Assembly: GCF_051106095.1 (NCBI RefSeq)
Contig: NC_135785.1
Span: 107,556,501 to 107,620,500 of the forward strand
Direction of reading: 5' to 3'
DNA length: 64,000 bases
From: Pogona vitticeps
Taxonomy: Eukaryota; Chordata; Lepidosauria; Squamata; Agamidae
Part shown: piece after piece, positions 12,236-24,299 of the stretch
Numbering within the stretch: position 1 is the stretch's first letter
Layout of the letters: each line of letters opens with the position of its first letter
Notes under the pieces: generated by a model
What the model was told of the DNA's origin: nothing
Seen by the model: only the letters and a program-made list of their open reading frames with translations
The model's database searches: none
Position numbers and translations under genes: made by a program

Positions 12236-12345
12236 ATAGAACCATAGACTCACTAGAACCATAAAGTTGGAAGGGGCCCATAAGGCCATCAAGTCCAACC
12301 CTCTGCTCCATGCAGGAATATAAATCAAAATGTTCTCATTCATGT
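12236..12345 (-). mobile_element. CR1 LINE 3' end, short copy
   Basis: The antisense CR1 tail reads GTTGGAAGGGGCCCATAAGG then CCATCAAGTCCAACCCTCTG, with the degenerate ATTCTATG-type repeats at the left. Confidence 0.8.
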
Positions 12346-12418
12346 TCTCCTGAATTAATAGTTTAACTCATCTCTTTAGAGGTCAGCTTGATTGATGAAC
12401 TATGTAAATGTTAGTGGC

Positions 12419-12818
12419 TAGAGATGGGCACAACTCACATTGTGCTGTGTTGTTACAGGTCATCAGTGTGGTACCACAGGAACTGTGTGTTCCTTTCCCC
12501 CACCTGCATCCCCACCCGGCTCCCCCACTCACCAGCTGGTGCATGTGATTCATCTCCTGCTCTTCACAGAACCATCCAGTTGCAGCAGGATCATGGACTT
12601 CCCTTCTCCGTCTCCTCCAGTAACTGTCCACTCAGATGATGAGGCGAGGCAGAGATTCCTGCAGCACTGCTCCTTCTGCAACTGAACATTCATGTGAAGA
12701 GCAGGAGATGAGCAGTGCACGCTGGCTGGTGAGTGGGGAAAATTGGCTGGGATGGGGTGGGGGAAGGCAATGACTTAACGATGCTGCTGCTGCACAAAGC
12801 AAGTCATGCCCATCTCCA
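12419..12818. mobile_element. Non-autonomous hAT-like element
   Basis: Ends are TAGAGATGGGCACAA and CATGCCCATCTCCA, near-inverted and the same terminal motif as 21315-21988 and 43491-43854. The flanking 8-base duplication is degraded. The GC-rich interior is unrelated to the other two. Confidence 0.6.
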
Positions 12819-14184
12819 GTGACATCCTATTTTATCCTAATGGCCAATCCTAAAAATGTTTTCAAAGAAATAGGACCCACTGAGTTTGATGAGACAAATC
12901 ATGATCTATGCACAAGATTTCAGAGAAGGGATTATTACATTCTTTATACTGGAAAAAATGTAATCAAGAAGTGAGAATGAGCCAGAGCCCAGGGACCAAG
13001 AGGAGAGTCTCCTCTGCTGATCTTAATCACAAAAAAAGGTGCCTATAGGGAGATACGGTCCTTCAGGTAGCCTTGGACCCAAGCTGTATAGGGCTTTATA
13101 GGTAATGACCAGCACTTGGAATTGGGCCCGGAAATGGACTGGTAGCCAGTGCAGTTTTTGTAACAGGTGCGTTATATGCTCCCTGTAGCTGGCTCCAGTC
13201 AGTAGTCTGGCTGCAGAATTTTGCTCCAGCTGATGTTTCCAAACTGTCTTCAAAGGCAGCCCCACATAGAGCACATTACAGTAATCCATACAGGATGTAA
13301 CTAAGGCATGTGTCACTGTAGCCAGATCCAACATCTCAAGGAACTGATGCAAATGCACCCCTGGCCACTGCGGAGACCTGGATATCCAAGCTTAGGGATG
13401 AATCCAGGAGTACACCCAAGCTGTGGACCTGGGTTTTCAGGGAAAGTGTATCCCCATCCAGCACAGGTAGTATTCCTATTCCCTTATCTGCCTTCTGAAT
13501 AATCAGGAGCATCTCTGTCTTGTATGGATTAAGTTTGAGTTTGTTTGTCTTCATCCAGCCCATTACTGATGCCAAGCACTGGTTTAGAGTCAAGACAGCT
13601 TCCCTGGAATTAGGTGGAAAGGAGAGATAGAATTGGGTGTCATCCGCATACTGGTGATACCAAACATCAAAATTCTGAACAACCTCTTCCAGCAGTTTCA
13701 TATAAATGTTAAAAAACATGGGTGACAAAGCAGAACCCTGAGGAATGCCACAGGCCAGTGGCTAAGGCACTGAGCAGGAGTCACCCAGCACCACCTTCTG
13801 AGTTCTCCCCTCCAGAAAGGACTGGAGCCACTGTAAAACACTGCCTCTGAGTCCCATCCTAGAGAGACAGCCCAGGAGGATACCATGGTCAATGGTATCA
13901 AAAGCTGCTGAGAGGTCCAGCAGAACCAACAGGGACACACTCTGCATGTCCATTTCCCAGCGTAGGTGATCCAACAAGGCAGCCAAAGCTGTCTCTGTCC
14001 CATAGCCAGCCCTGAAACCAGATTGAAATGGCTCTAGATAATCCGCTTCCTCCAGGAATCCCTGGAGCTGAGAAACGACCACATGTTCCAGTACCTTGCC
14101 CAGGAATGGGATGTTTCAGACTGGCCGGTAGTTATCCAAATACACTGGGATTCAGGGAGGGCTTCTTCAGTAGCAGTCTACCGT

Positions 14185-14809
<625 letters not shown>

Positions 14810-16767
14810 TGCCTCTTTTAAGCAAGCAGGGATCCTACCCTGCTGCAAGGAGGCTTTTACCACTCCCTGTATCCAATCAGCCATTCCTCCTCTGGCTGCT
14901 TTTATGAGCCAGGAAGGGCAAGGGTCCAGCGCACATGTGGTGGCATTCACCTCTCCAAGAATCATTTCCACATCATCAGGCTGCACCAACTGAAAAGTAT
15001 CCATTAAAACAGGACAAGCCGGGGCCAAAGTTACATCCACTGGGTCTGTATCAATTACAGCATCCAAATCAGAGCGGATCCGAGCGACTTTATCTGCAAA
15101 GTGTGGTGCAAATTCCTCACAGCATGTTGTGTAGTGCTCAATATTTTGTTCATTTGGTGGGGCAAGTATTAAACCCCTGACCACTTGAAACAACTCCACT
15201 GGATGACTTTGTGCAGATGCAATGGCAGCAACAAAGCCACTGCCACGGAATAAGCCTTCAAATGGGCTCTCACCTGTGTTTGGTCAGATTCACTCTGAGT
15301 TTTCTGTCATCATCACTTTAGTTTCTGTCCTGCTCATATAGTCTCTGCCAGCTCCCTGGTGAACTGGGGTCTTGCCTGGCTCTACTTCATGGGAGAGGAC
15401 ACTTTGAAGTGATTGTGTCCACCACCCTGGCCATTTCCCCATTCCAGAGATCATCCAGAGCTTTGACAGAATCATCTGCCAAAGCAACAGGAAACTCCCC
15501 AAGAGCTGTCAGGAAACCACTTGGATCCATCAGTCTCCTGGGGCAGACCATCTTAATAGGTCCTCCACCCCTGCAGAGATTAAGAGTTCCATTAAATCTA
15601 AACCTCACCAGGCAGTGATCTGCCCATGACAACAGAACTACAAAGAGCTCCTCCACACCCAGATCACCATCATCCTGCCCAGCATGAAAAAACAAGGTCC
15701 AGAGGGTGCCCTGCTATATGTGTGGGGCCAGAAACCACTTGAGACAGACCCAGGGTTGTCATGGAGGACATGAAGTCCTGAGATGCTCCTAATAAATTGG
15801 TCTCAGCGTGGACATAGAAGTCACCCAGGACTATCAGCCTAGAGGACTCCAACACCACCTCCGATACCAACTGAGTCAACTCAGGAAGGGAGACTGTTGA
15901 GCAGCAGGGTGGACGGCACACCAACAGAATCCCTATTCTATCCCGAGCGCCCACCTTTAAGTATACACCCTCGGACCCAGAAAACTGCGGGACCAGGTGG
16001 GGGATGGAATCGCAATAGACAACTGCCACTCCACCTCCCCTCCAGGTCTCGTCTGTTGCTGCTGCACAGAGAACCCAGGTGGGCAAAACTGGGAGAGACT
16101 AAGCCCCCCAGCTTCATCCATTTGAAGCTTAGCTTTCAAGCAGAGCCTGTAGGATTCATCTGATTATCTTAGGTTGGAGAACATCATAGGTTCCTTTTCC
16201 GTAAGGAAAAGAAACTTTATGTGACATTGGAGAAGGAGGCTCGACCGCGGAAGTTCAGCTGTTGTTTTCTTGCCTCTCGTTTTGAGGCTGGCCACACGTA
16301 AGAGTGGGCTCCTACACCTGCAAGAGACATGTAGGAATAAGAAGTCCACAGGTTACAGCCCCTCCTCCTTCACAACGATCAGAAGTGCAGGATACCTTTT
16401 CCATATGGCCACTTTTCTTATCAGTGCCAATGGCATCTGCAAGAGTGTTATATTTTTTGCTATTAAACCTCTTCAAAAAGCTTCTTTAGAATTTAAAAAA
16501 ATGCTCCCCACCCCTCAAGTCATAGCAAGACTAGTTTCTAGGAATGATTGTGTGATATATATATATCAAAAAGCAGTGCTAACAAAGAAGGTCAGGAAGA
16601 TCCCCAGATTGTGAATAGGCAATTAAGTGTTACTAAATCTTGAGAGTATAAACTGATTCAATAGCTATCAAAGGCGACTTCATATCATTAACTTTGCATC
16701 ATGAACTAGGTGTTGCTTTATTGTTGTATCAAAAACAGGTCTTTAATATTTACAAGAACAGGCATTA

Positions 16768-17471
16768 CAGTGGTGCCTCGACTTACGAATATCCCGACTT
16801 ATGACCATTTTGAGTTGTGACCAGCTCCGGCTGCAAAATTTTGCTTCATCTTGTGGCCAGAGCTTCAGCTTGCGCCAGGAAAAAGGCAAGGGAAAAAGGC
16901 AGGAAATTCAAACTTGCTAACTGTTGGTAAGCGAAGAGGCTGCTTTGTTGTAGCTCCTTCACCCCAACAGTTAGAGTGAGTGCATCAGAGGAGGCTTGGA
17001 ACTGCCTGGAACTGCTTTCTGCTCCTGAGTAAGTACAGTTACTTTGTTTTGCAGGGTGGGTTTGGCTGTGCATGTGTCGGGGTGTTTTTGTGTTCCCCCC
17101 CGCCCCATAGCATTCTGCTGGAGCTGGCTGTGTGTGGGAGGGGGTTGTGTTTTTTTTCCCCAGCCCCATGGCGTTCCACTGGGGCTGGCTGTGTGTGTGT
17201 GGGTTGAGTGTTTTTACCCAGCCCCATAGCTTTCCGCTGGGGCTGGCTGTGTTTTTTTGTTTTGTTTTGGTGTGTTTGTTTTTCGGCCCCAGCGCGTTCC
17301 TATGGGACTTGCAGTGTTTTGTTTTTATTTAATTATTGCATTTTTTTTCAGCCGGAACGGATTAATAGGGTTTCATTGTATTCCTATGGGCAATGGTGCT
17401 TCGACTTACGGCCATTTCAAGTTACGCCCATCTTCTGGAATGGATTATGGTCGTAAGTTGAGGCACTACTA
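16768..17471. mobile_element. Non-autonomous Tigger/mariner-like DNA transposon, 704 bases, both ends present
   Basis: Ends are CAGTGGTGCCTCGACTTACG and ..GTAAGTTGAGGCACTACTA, flanked by TA on each side (16766-16767 and 17472-17473). The interior carries four diverged tandem units of about 65-75 bases around GGGGCTGGCTGTGTGTG (17040-17310). It has no coding capacity. Confidence 0.8.
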
Positions 17472-17566
17472 TATGTGTTTATAGCATTGGTGGTTTAATA
17501 AATTCTTTAAAATGTAGCATATTGATAACACCATGATTTCAGTAGTAATATTGCAGACAAATGCAC

Positions 17567-17572
<6 letters not shown>

Positions 17573-17662
<90 letters not shown>
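17573..17662 (+). repeat. (GT)n then (GA)n compound microsatellite
   Basis: About 26 GT units run straight into about 18 GA units, 250 bases past the stop codon of collectin 3, so it may lie in or near the 3' UTR. Confidence 0.97.
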
Positions 17663-17664
<2 letters not shown>

Positions 17665-17916
17665 ACTTGCTGATATTGCAAATACCACTTGAAGTGAACC
17701 ATGTGGAATTAAATCCTGTGAATTTGGTCCAGCACATGATCAGATCTTTGCACTCTATTCAGTCAGCAGACACTGAAAAATGTTATTCCTCAGATCTCAG
17801 TGTAGAAGGGATCTTTCTCACAAAACTACATTGTGTATTCAAAGTTGATATTTGAGCTTAAGAAAGTTCATAGATCAACTACCTAAGTAAGACAATTGGA
17901 CAAAAATTAAGTCAAA

Positions 17917-18296
17917 TTAAAATTCACAAACTATTAGCTGAGACTTTTTACAACTATTGTCATTCCATTTGCCATCCAAATAAATCTCTATGCAGTCTTC
18001 ATGAACCCCATTAGGTTCACCTTTTGCCCAGTTTGAGTATTCCATTTGGTCACCATTTAGGTGCTTAAAAACTCCTTCAGTTTCTTGGTCATTCATGCCA
18101 AAAAACACACTTTTTCCATAGTTTCTAGCAAGTTGCAGTACAGCATTGTTCTCCTCTTCATTTCTTGGGGAAGCCATCTGGCCACCAAACTGGTAACACA
18201 TTTCTTTTGAAGTCTCAAAATCACCTTCAGCTCCGTTGGATACATATATTTTTGCTCCAGCTCTTGTAATGTTTGGGAAAATATAACGTAGGATGC
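17917..18296 (-). CDS. Collectin 3 lectin-domain exon and stop
   Basis: The acceptor is TTTGCCAG and the stop is TAA at 17919-17917. It is 380 bases long. Motifs are FGGQMASPRN, SNWAKGEPNG, LDGKWNDNSC and VCEF. Confidence 0.93.
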
Positions 18297-21200
18297 CTGG
18301 CAAACAATACAAGATGAGTTAATTATTTGAAACTTAGCTTTGTCATAAAAAACTGAAGATAAGGACCTGGATCTGATCCAGGCATTAATTTATAAGCTCA
18401 TTGGATTACTTTAGTCACAGGAGTACCATGTGATATCAAAGAAGTTTACTAGAGAAGGGCACTTACTGTGGTTTGGATGATTGGAGTGGCTCTCTGGATT
18501 AGGCCCACAAGTGTTGTGCAGGCACCCTGGATTCTGCATCCCACCTTCTCCCACAGGTACCTACTTAGAGGAGGAGGAAGGGGAGCGAAACCCATGGCAC
18601 TGCTTCTGATGGGGAGTCCACAAGAGGAGGCAGGGTGTGGAATCCAGGGTGCCTCCACAAGACCTGTAAGCCTGACCCAGTAAACTGCACTAAACCACTG
18701 AACCATGGTAAGTGCCCATCTTTAAAGATTATTAATGGAAGCAATGGAGGCTGAGGGATCTAACATAAACTCAGCTGCAAATCTGCTCTGGGTTTTGGTC
18801 AGAACTTCCCAGGAGCTGTCCAAAATGCTGAACCTATTTGACTGGGAAAGGATTCACCTTTGATGTTAAGTTTGGACTGATCTCAGATCACCTTCACTGT
18901 TGCACTGGAGCTATAACTTTCCACTGAATGGAAGCTGGTTCACTTGTTCTCAAAGAAGTTCATCTCTATCTTACCTTGCTGGGTTTTCTTTGCAGTTACT
19001 TTCAATGAGTTAACTTCTGCTTGTAAAGCACTAATATGTGTTTTAAGGAGCTCAAGTTCTGAAAGGCAAAAACACAATGTCATGTTCTGCTTGCGTTAAA
19101 GTATTAACAACAACAAAAAGCCACAGGTATGAGGAAGCGTCTTTTTAGTTCTTGACAGATCTCAACTATGACATTTCTCATTCTTTCTCCTGTGCAGTCA
19201 ACAAAGAGAAACAAATCAAATATTTGGCCAGAGACCATTTCATCAGATGCATGAAGCAGATTGAGTAAACAGTGGATGAACTGATATATATGTATTTCAG
19301 TCATATAATCTATTCTATTTTATTTGATATAACCATATAGTATGTGTCACAAAGTGTTTCCAAGCTTAGCGACGTGGTGTCAGATTTTGGAACTCCAAGT
19401 CAGAACCTCTTGAATGCACACATCATTGAGGTGATAGGGCTTAAATGTATCAGGGAAGCTGAGGGCAATATTGTCAGGAAGATAAGTTCAGTTAAGAGAC
19501 TAGACTTCTAGCAGGGTCACTCAAGGCAGAATGGTCAAAGCTAAGGTATCAGACTAGCATGCATCCACACTTTTGAGGACTTAATTGTCAAATCAGTAAA
19601 AGAGAAATGTTAGTTTTAATACTGATGAGAGCAGAAAAGTTCTTGAAGAGCTGCTACTAAGCAACAACACTAAGCAAAGTGACTCTGTTGTAAGACATTT
19701 CACAAACATTGACAGTGACACTCAAGCAAATTCTTGTTAGTACTGCATAGCAGGAGGCAAGTAATCAATTTCAGAATGATTTATAACTTGAAAACCAAAT
19801 GATGAGATAAATAAGAAACAATACTGGAAAAATAATATTCCCATGTTAGAGGGTACTCAATCAACTACTAGAGAAAAGCTAACAATAAGTAGAAGTAAAC
19901 TATCTTTAATGAAGTAACTGGACTAAATTTGAAAAGATACTCAGCTGCTGACCTGAAAAGAAAGTCCAGAGCTGCATGATATATGAGAGTGGAAACTAAA
20001 ATGTTAGAAGCATGGATCAAGGTCAGCTAGGGGTGTATTAACCCACTGATGGGCACTTAGGCTTTCAGGTATTTGGACTCCCTCTGACAATTCAATTTTT
20101 CACTCCACAGCTAAAAACTCTAGGGTGCCCCAGGAAAAAAAAGGCCCCCCAGTCAGCCTTATTAATGATATGGCCTAGTCAATTTTATGAATAATATGGC
20201 CTTGAGACCAGCTTGAAACTGTAAAGCAAAAATTAGAACATATAAACATCACAATACTAGGTATGAGTGAGCTAAAATGCACTGGTATAAGATGTGTTCA
20301 ATTATTACAGAGTAATTTGTAAATTCTGTCCATGGAGTTTTTTTCCAGTGAAAGTTATACCTCACTTGTCTTGAAATGAAGGTGGTATTTTGTTTTGGTT
20401 TCAAACACAGTTCTACACTAAATGAAGGTCATGGCCACTGGTCCCATCAACTCGTGGCAAACAGAAGGGGAAGATATGGAGGCAGTGGCAGATTTTACTT
20501 TCTTGGGCTCCATGATCACTGCAGATGGTGACAGCAGCCATGAAATTAAAAGATGCCTGCTTATTGGGAGGAAAGTGATGATACACCTAGACAGCATCTT
20601 AAAAAGCAGAGATATCATCTTGCTGATAAAGGTCCACATAGTCAAAGCAACGGTTTTTCCAGTAGTGATGTATGGAAGTGAGAGCTGGACCAGAAAGAAG
20701 GCTGGCTGCTGAAGAATTGATGCTTTTGAATTGTGGTGCTGGAGGAGACTCTTGAGAGTCCCCTGGACTGCAAGGAGAACATACCTATCCTTTCTGAAGA
20801 AAATCAAACCTGAGTGCTCACTAGAAGGACAGATCCTGAAGCTGAGGCTCCAATACTCTGGCCATCTCATGAGAAGAGAAGACTCCCTGGAAAAGACCCT
20901 GATGTTGGGAAAATGTGAAGGCAAGAGGAGAAGGGGACGAGAGAGGACGAGGACAGTGTCATTGAAGCTACCAACATGAATTTGACCCAACTATGGGAGG
21001 CAATGGGAGACAGGAGGGCCTGGCATGCTCTGGTCCATGGGCTCACGAAGAGTCAGACATGACTTAAGGACTAAACAGCAGCAACAGCAACATTTGTAAA
21101 TTTTCAATGCAGAAGAAATAAGGTGAATCTAACAGTGAGGTCTGATACGACTTAAGTAATCATGGGCTATAATGCTAAACCTGACAGATCAATTGCTAGG

Positions 21201-23524
21201 GACAACTAAATCACCAACAGAGCTTTTCAGGCTGTAGACGTTGAATCCTGAAAAGAATATGCCAACAAATATGAAAAACAAAATGAGGGCACATAGACTG
21301 GATGTGTTCTATATTAGAGATGGGCACAAATCAGAAAAATTGTGATTCATTTTGATTTGTGATTTGTCGAGGTCACTAAATCATGAATTATGAATTTATG
21401 ATTTTTTTCTGACAAACTGATGAATTGATTTGTCAATTCATTTTTTCTTTTACTTTAAAACCTTATAAAACAGCCCCCAAAGCACCAAGCGACACCAAAT
21501 TTTCAGGGAAACTTCTCCTGACTTGTCTCTATAAACTTTGTAAGGTTGGTGAAGTTTGGGTTTCAGATGTCCAAATTATACAACCACAGTTTGCTCACTC
21601 CCAAAAAAGTTCCTCCAGGCACTTGGAGATACTAAAATCACACACAAAAAAAGCTTCTACTGATTGTTCTCTATAATTATCTCCAGGTTTGGTGAAGATT
21701 GGGTTTCAGGCATCCAAGTTATACTTCAACAAAGTGCACCCCCCTGCTAAAGTGCCCTTTAGCAGCTGGCTTGGGGAAACCCAGTCTTCAGCAAACGTGG
21801 GTGGATTGTAGAGGAGAGGGAGCTTACCTGCAATTTAGTGTCTCTAGGTGCCCTGGGGATATTTTGCAGCCAAACGAATCAGTGAATTCATTGATTAATG
21901 ATTCGTCAGGGGCATTGATGATATGAATCATGAATTAAGTGATTTTGAATGAATTTGGTGATTCATTTTTAATTTGTGCCCATCTCTATTCTATATATGT
22001 TTAATTTCCAAGGAATGAGATGCCAGATAGGGTAGTAACTATAGGTCCATTTCATTAGTTTCCCATGCAAGCACATTGATGTTCAAGATTTTGCACCAAA
22101 GACCTCTGCTATATTTAGAGTGAGAAATTCCTGATATTTAGCTCAATTCCGAACAGGAGGACACACTGGAAATGCATTGCTTACTGGAGTGTACTAAAGA
22201 GTTTCAGAATGCAGTTGGTTTGTGCTTTATAGATGATAGCAAAGACCTTGTCTGTGCAGCTCATATAAATTTATGGGTTGTTCTGAAAGACATGAGTGTT
22301 CCAGAAACAAGTTATTGTCCTTATGTATACCCAGTATTTTGGACAACAAAATAGTGTTAGGACAGAATAGGGAGAAATAGAAAATTTTATATCTGGCAAA
22401 CTGTCAGACAAGGGTGCATTTTATCTCTTTGTTTAATTTGTATACGGCTGAAGTAGATTCAGATGGAGGAGTGAAAATTAATGGAATAATTTAACCATTA
22501 AATGCAAATTGTTAGCAAACATAGTACTAGTTTGTCTAGACTGAAGTAGGTGATATCATACTTGCTGAAAAAATGGATAACTCACTCAATTTGTAATGTT
22601 TTTATACTTGAAGGGACAGCTAGATATCACTACCACCCTAGGATTAAGAATGTTATCTCACCACATGGAAACACTGAAGATTTCATTATATTCTATTTAG
22701 CTATTGCATGAAAACCAGACAGAATTCAACAAAATTTCACTCTCTGTGCCTGCCTCTCTCTGTTCCACCCTCCCTCACTGTATTCACCACCATACTTTAC
22801 CTGTGGCCCCGCTGTCACCTTTTTCACCTTTTCTCCCTTCGTCTCCTTTAGATCCAGGAGGTCCAGCTTTTCCTGGGAGACCCTGTGTCCCTCGTAATCC
22901 TGCCAAACGGTTTGATGAAAACATAAGGCAAAACAGGTGAGAAAATATAACCAATGACCCTTTTTGTATTTATGTGAACATTTATGGAGGATAGTGTACA
23001 CTCTGGAGACTATTGAGCAAATAAATAACCTCTCTGAATTGTTGTCCACCAATTGTCACATTTCTTATCTCTTCAGGGGATGTGATTGACAGTTCCCCCC
23101 CTCTCTTAGCCCATCTGCCATTCCGAGTGCAGGTGTTTGGGTTTAAACGTGGGACCTTTTCAGAACTCAGGAAAGTTACTTTTTTGAATCACAACTTCCT
23201 AAACATCCTTCGTTGTGTGCCAGACATAACAATTCACCACTGAGCAATTTGTGTGGCAATTTGTGCCCAAAGGGACTTCCTGCAGTTTTCAACTGCTCCA
23301 CTGGCAAGTCTTCGTTTTGTACCTGGCTCCCCCTTTTCACCCTGACGACCTTCCTTCCCATCTCTTCCTGGTAATCCAGGACTCCCAGGAATGCCTGGCA
23401 ATCCATTACTCCCAGCAACAACAGTGCAGGTGTTGACTTTTTCTTCACATCTGCATGGCTCAGGGTCCAGTGTTTTCACCAATGACACTCCCAGCATGAG
23501 GATGAAGAAAGAACAAAACTGCAT
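17917..23524 (-). CDS. Collectin 3: four-exon collagenous lectin, complete
   Basis: Predicted secreted lectin of 254 residues. Coding exons: 23524-23323, 22899-22801, 19058-18975, 18296-17917 (765 bases). Order: signal peptide MQFCSFFILMLGVSLV; cysteine cluster PCRCEEKVNTC (Cys24, 26, 33), paralogous to that of collectin 2; 21 uninterrupted Gly-X-Y triplets (38-100); neck (101-128); lectin domain (129-254). The lectin domain has FGGQMASPRNEEENNA, EPN at 222-224, Glu228, WND ending at 241 and four cysteines. The loop between EPN and the next calcium-binding Glu is two residues shorter than in the other two complete genes. Asn242 replaces the Arg/Lys that follows WND in SP-D. A sequon NIT lies at Asn137, at the start of the lectin domain. 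It is tandem with collectins 2 and 4. Function beyond lectin binding is unknown. Confidence 0.9.
18430..18720. repeat. Imperfect inverted repeat in the last intron of collectin 3
   Basis: GGGCACTTACTGTGGTTTGG (18457) is answered by CCATGGTAAGTGCCC near 18702-18716, and GCACCCTGGATTCTGCATCC by GGAATCCAGGGTGCCTCC. Long interrupted palindrome of about 260 bases, consistent with a foldback-type transposon. The family is unknown. Confidence 0.55.
18975..19058 (-). CDS. Collectin 3 neck exon, 84 bases
   Basis: Encodes 28 residues, starting ELELLKTHISALQAEV and ending KKTQQ. The acceptor is CCTTTCAG and the donor is CAAG before GTAAGA. It is clearly paralogous to the neck of collectin 4, which ends IKTQQ. 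Confidence 0.93.
19100..20400. other. Collectin 3 intron sequence, left part
   Basis: No exon or repeat that I can name. Ordinary AT-rich intron between the neck and collagen exons. Confidence 0.5.
20412..21095 (+). mobile_element. BovB (RTE) LINE 3' end with the C-terminal part of the reverse-transcriptase ORF
   Basis: A frame from 20422 encodes FTFLGSMITADGDSSHEIKR, MYGSESWTRKKAG, then after one in-frame TGA (20710-20712) WCWRRLLRVPWTARRTYL and SGHLMRREDSLEKTLMLGK. These are hallmark residues of the BovB ORF end. The 3' tail has AGTCAGACATGACTTAAGGA and an AGCAGCAACAGCAAC end. 5'-truncated. It sits in the intron between the collagen and neck exons of collectin 3. Confidence 0.92.
21315..21988. 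mobile_element. Non-autonomous hAT element, 674 bases, with a perfect 8-base target-site duplication
   Basis: Inverted ends are TAGAGATGGGCACAAATC and TTTGTGCCCATCTCTA, flanked by TTCTATAT at 21307-21314 and 21989-21996. The interior contains ATTTGTGATT-type subterminal repeats and two diverged copies of a GGTTTGGTGAAG.TTGGGTTTCAG.TCCAA segment, but no transposase frame. Confidence 0.88.
22801..22899 (-). CDS. Collectin 3 collagen exon, 99 bases
   Basis: Encodes 11 Gly-X-Y triplets, beginning [16 protein letters not shown]. The acceptor is TTGGCAG and the donor is CACAG before GTAAAG. Confidence 0.92.
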
Positions 23525-23540
23525 ATCTCCAGGGTGAGAT
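23323..23540 (-). CDS. Collectin 3 first coding exon
   Basis: The acceptor is ACCCTCAG and the ATG is at 23524-23522, leaving 16 bases of 5' UTR in the exon. It encodes the signal peptide, three cysteines and ten Gly-X-Y triplets, including GLPGRDGKEG. The donor is GCCAG before GTACAA, phase 1. Confidence 0.9.
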
Positions 23541-24184
23541 CTGAGGGTAAAACAAATGTCAAAATCCATTATGTTAGGTGGTAAGCCAGTGTCTGGACTT
23601 TATCCTGTCATACTGAGAGTTATAAGACTGATTTTTCCTTTCCTCCTATAAGACTGCTTGAGATAAAACAGGTTCTAGGCTGATGCACTCAATGTACGTA
23701 TATATACACATTTTCAAGAGGAATATATGAAACAGGGGCAGAAACTGCTGCTTCTGGTTGAATTCATTTTCCTATGTGCTTTTTAAAAAGAGTTATACAC
23801 ACAGATTCAATTACCGGATGCAGCAAGCACGCACTTAAGTGATGCTCCCTTAAGAGGTGAAAAATGTCTGTGTGTAGCACACAGTGTTGTTCTTCAGAAT
23901 GTAAATACAGGCTTTGTTTGGAAGTGTCAGTTGCGCAGGCAAGAGCCTTTGAAGGATCTGAGTCTTTGGAGGGAAAATGTTGCAAGAGCAGGAAATAGGC
24001 ATTTCTCTTAACAGGTGATTTGGTCCATAGTTTGGTTGAACACATGGAAGTCAGGAGTGTGGACACTCACCACAGAAACATGCCTTCACTCTCTGTGCAC
24101 AGAAATTGATGAGGACTTACATTTTCTACTAGCAAAAGACAGGATTCCCTCCCCCCTTTCTCTTAATAAATGTTTAGATTTTAC

Positions 24185-24186
<2 letters not shown>

Positions 24187-24253
<67 letters not shown>

Positions 24254-24255
24254 GG
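24187..24255 (+). repeat. (GA)n and (GACA)n compound microsatellite
   Basis: About 12 GA units, then about 11 units of GACA, then degenerate GA-rich sequence. Confidence 0.95.
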
Positions 24256-24299
24256 GAGAGACGGAGAGGGAAAGAGAAAGAGGCAATTGCATTTATAAA

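Noticed and set aside
20422-20990. Two long frames on opposite strands
   Set aside because: The plus strand is BovB RT; the 190-codon minus frame is its shadow.
22704-23052. Frames in other registers over the collectin 3 collagen exon
   Set aside because: Gly-X-Y coding DNA is open in several frames. Only the phase 1 reading between the AG and GT sites gives unbroken collagen.
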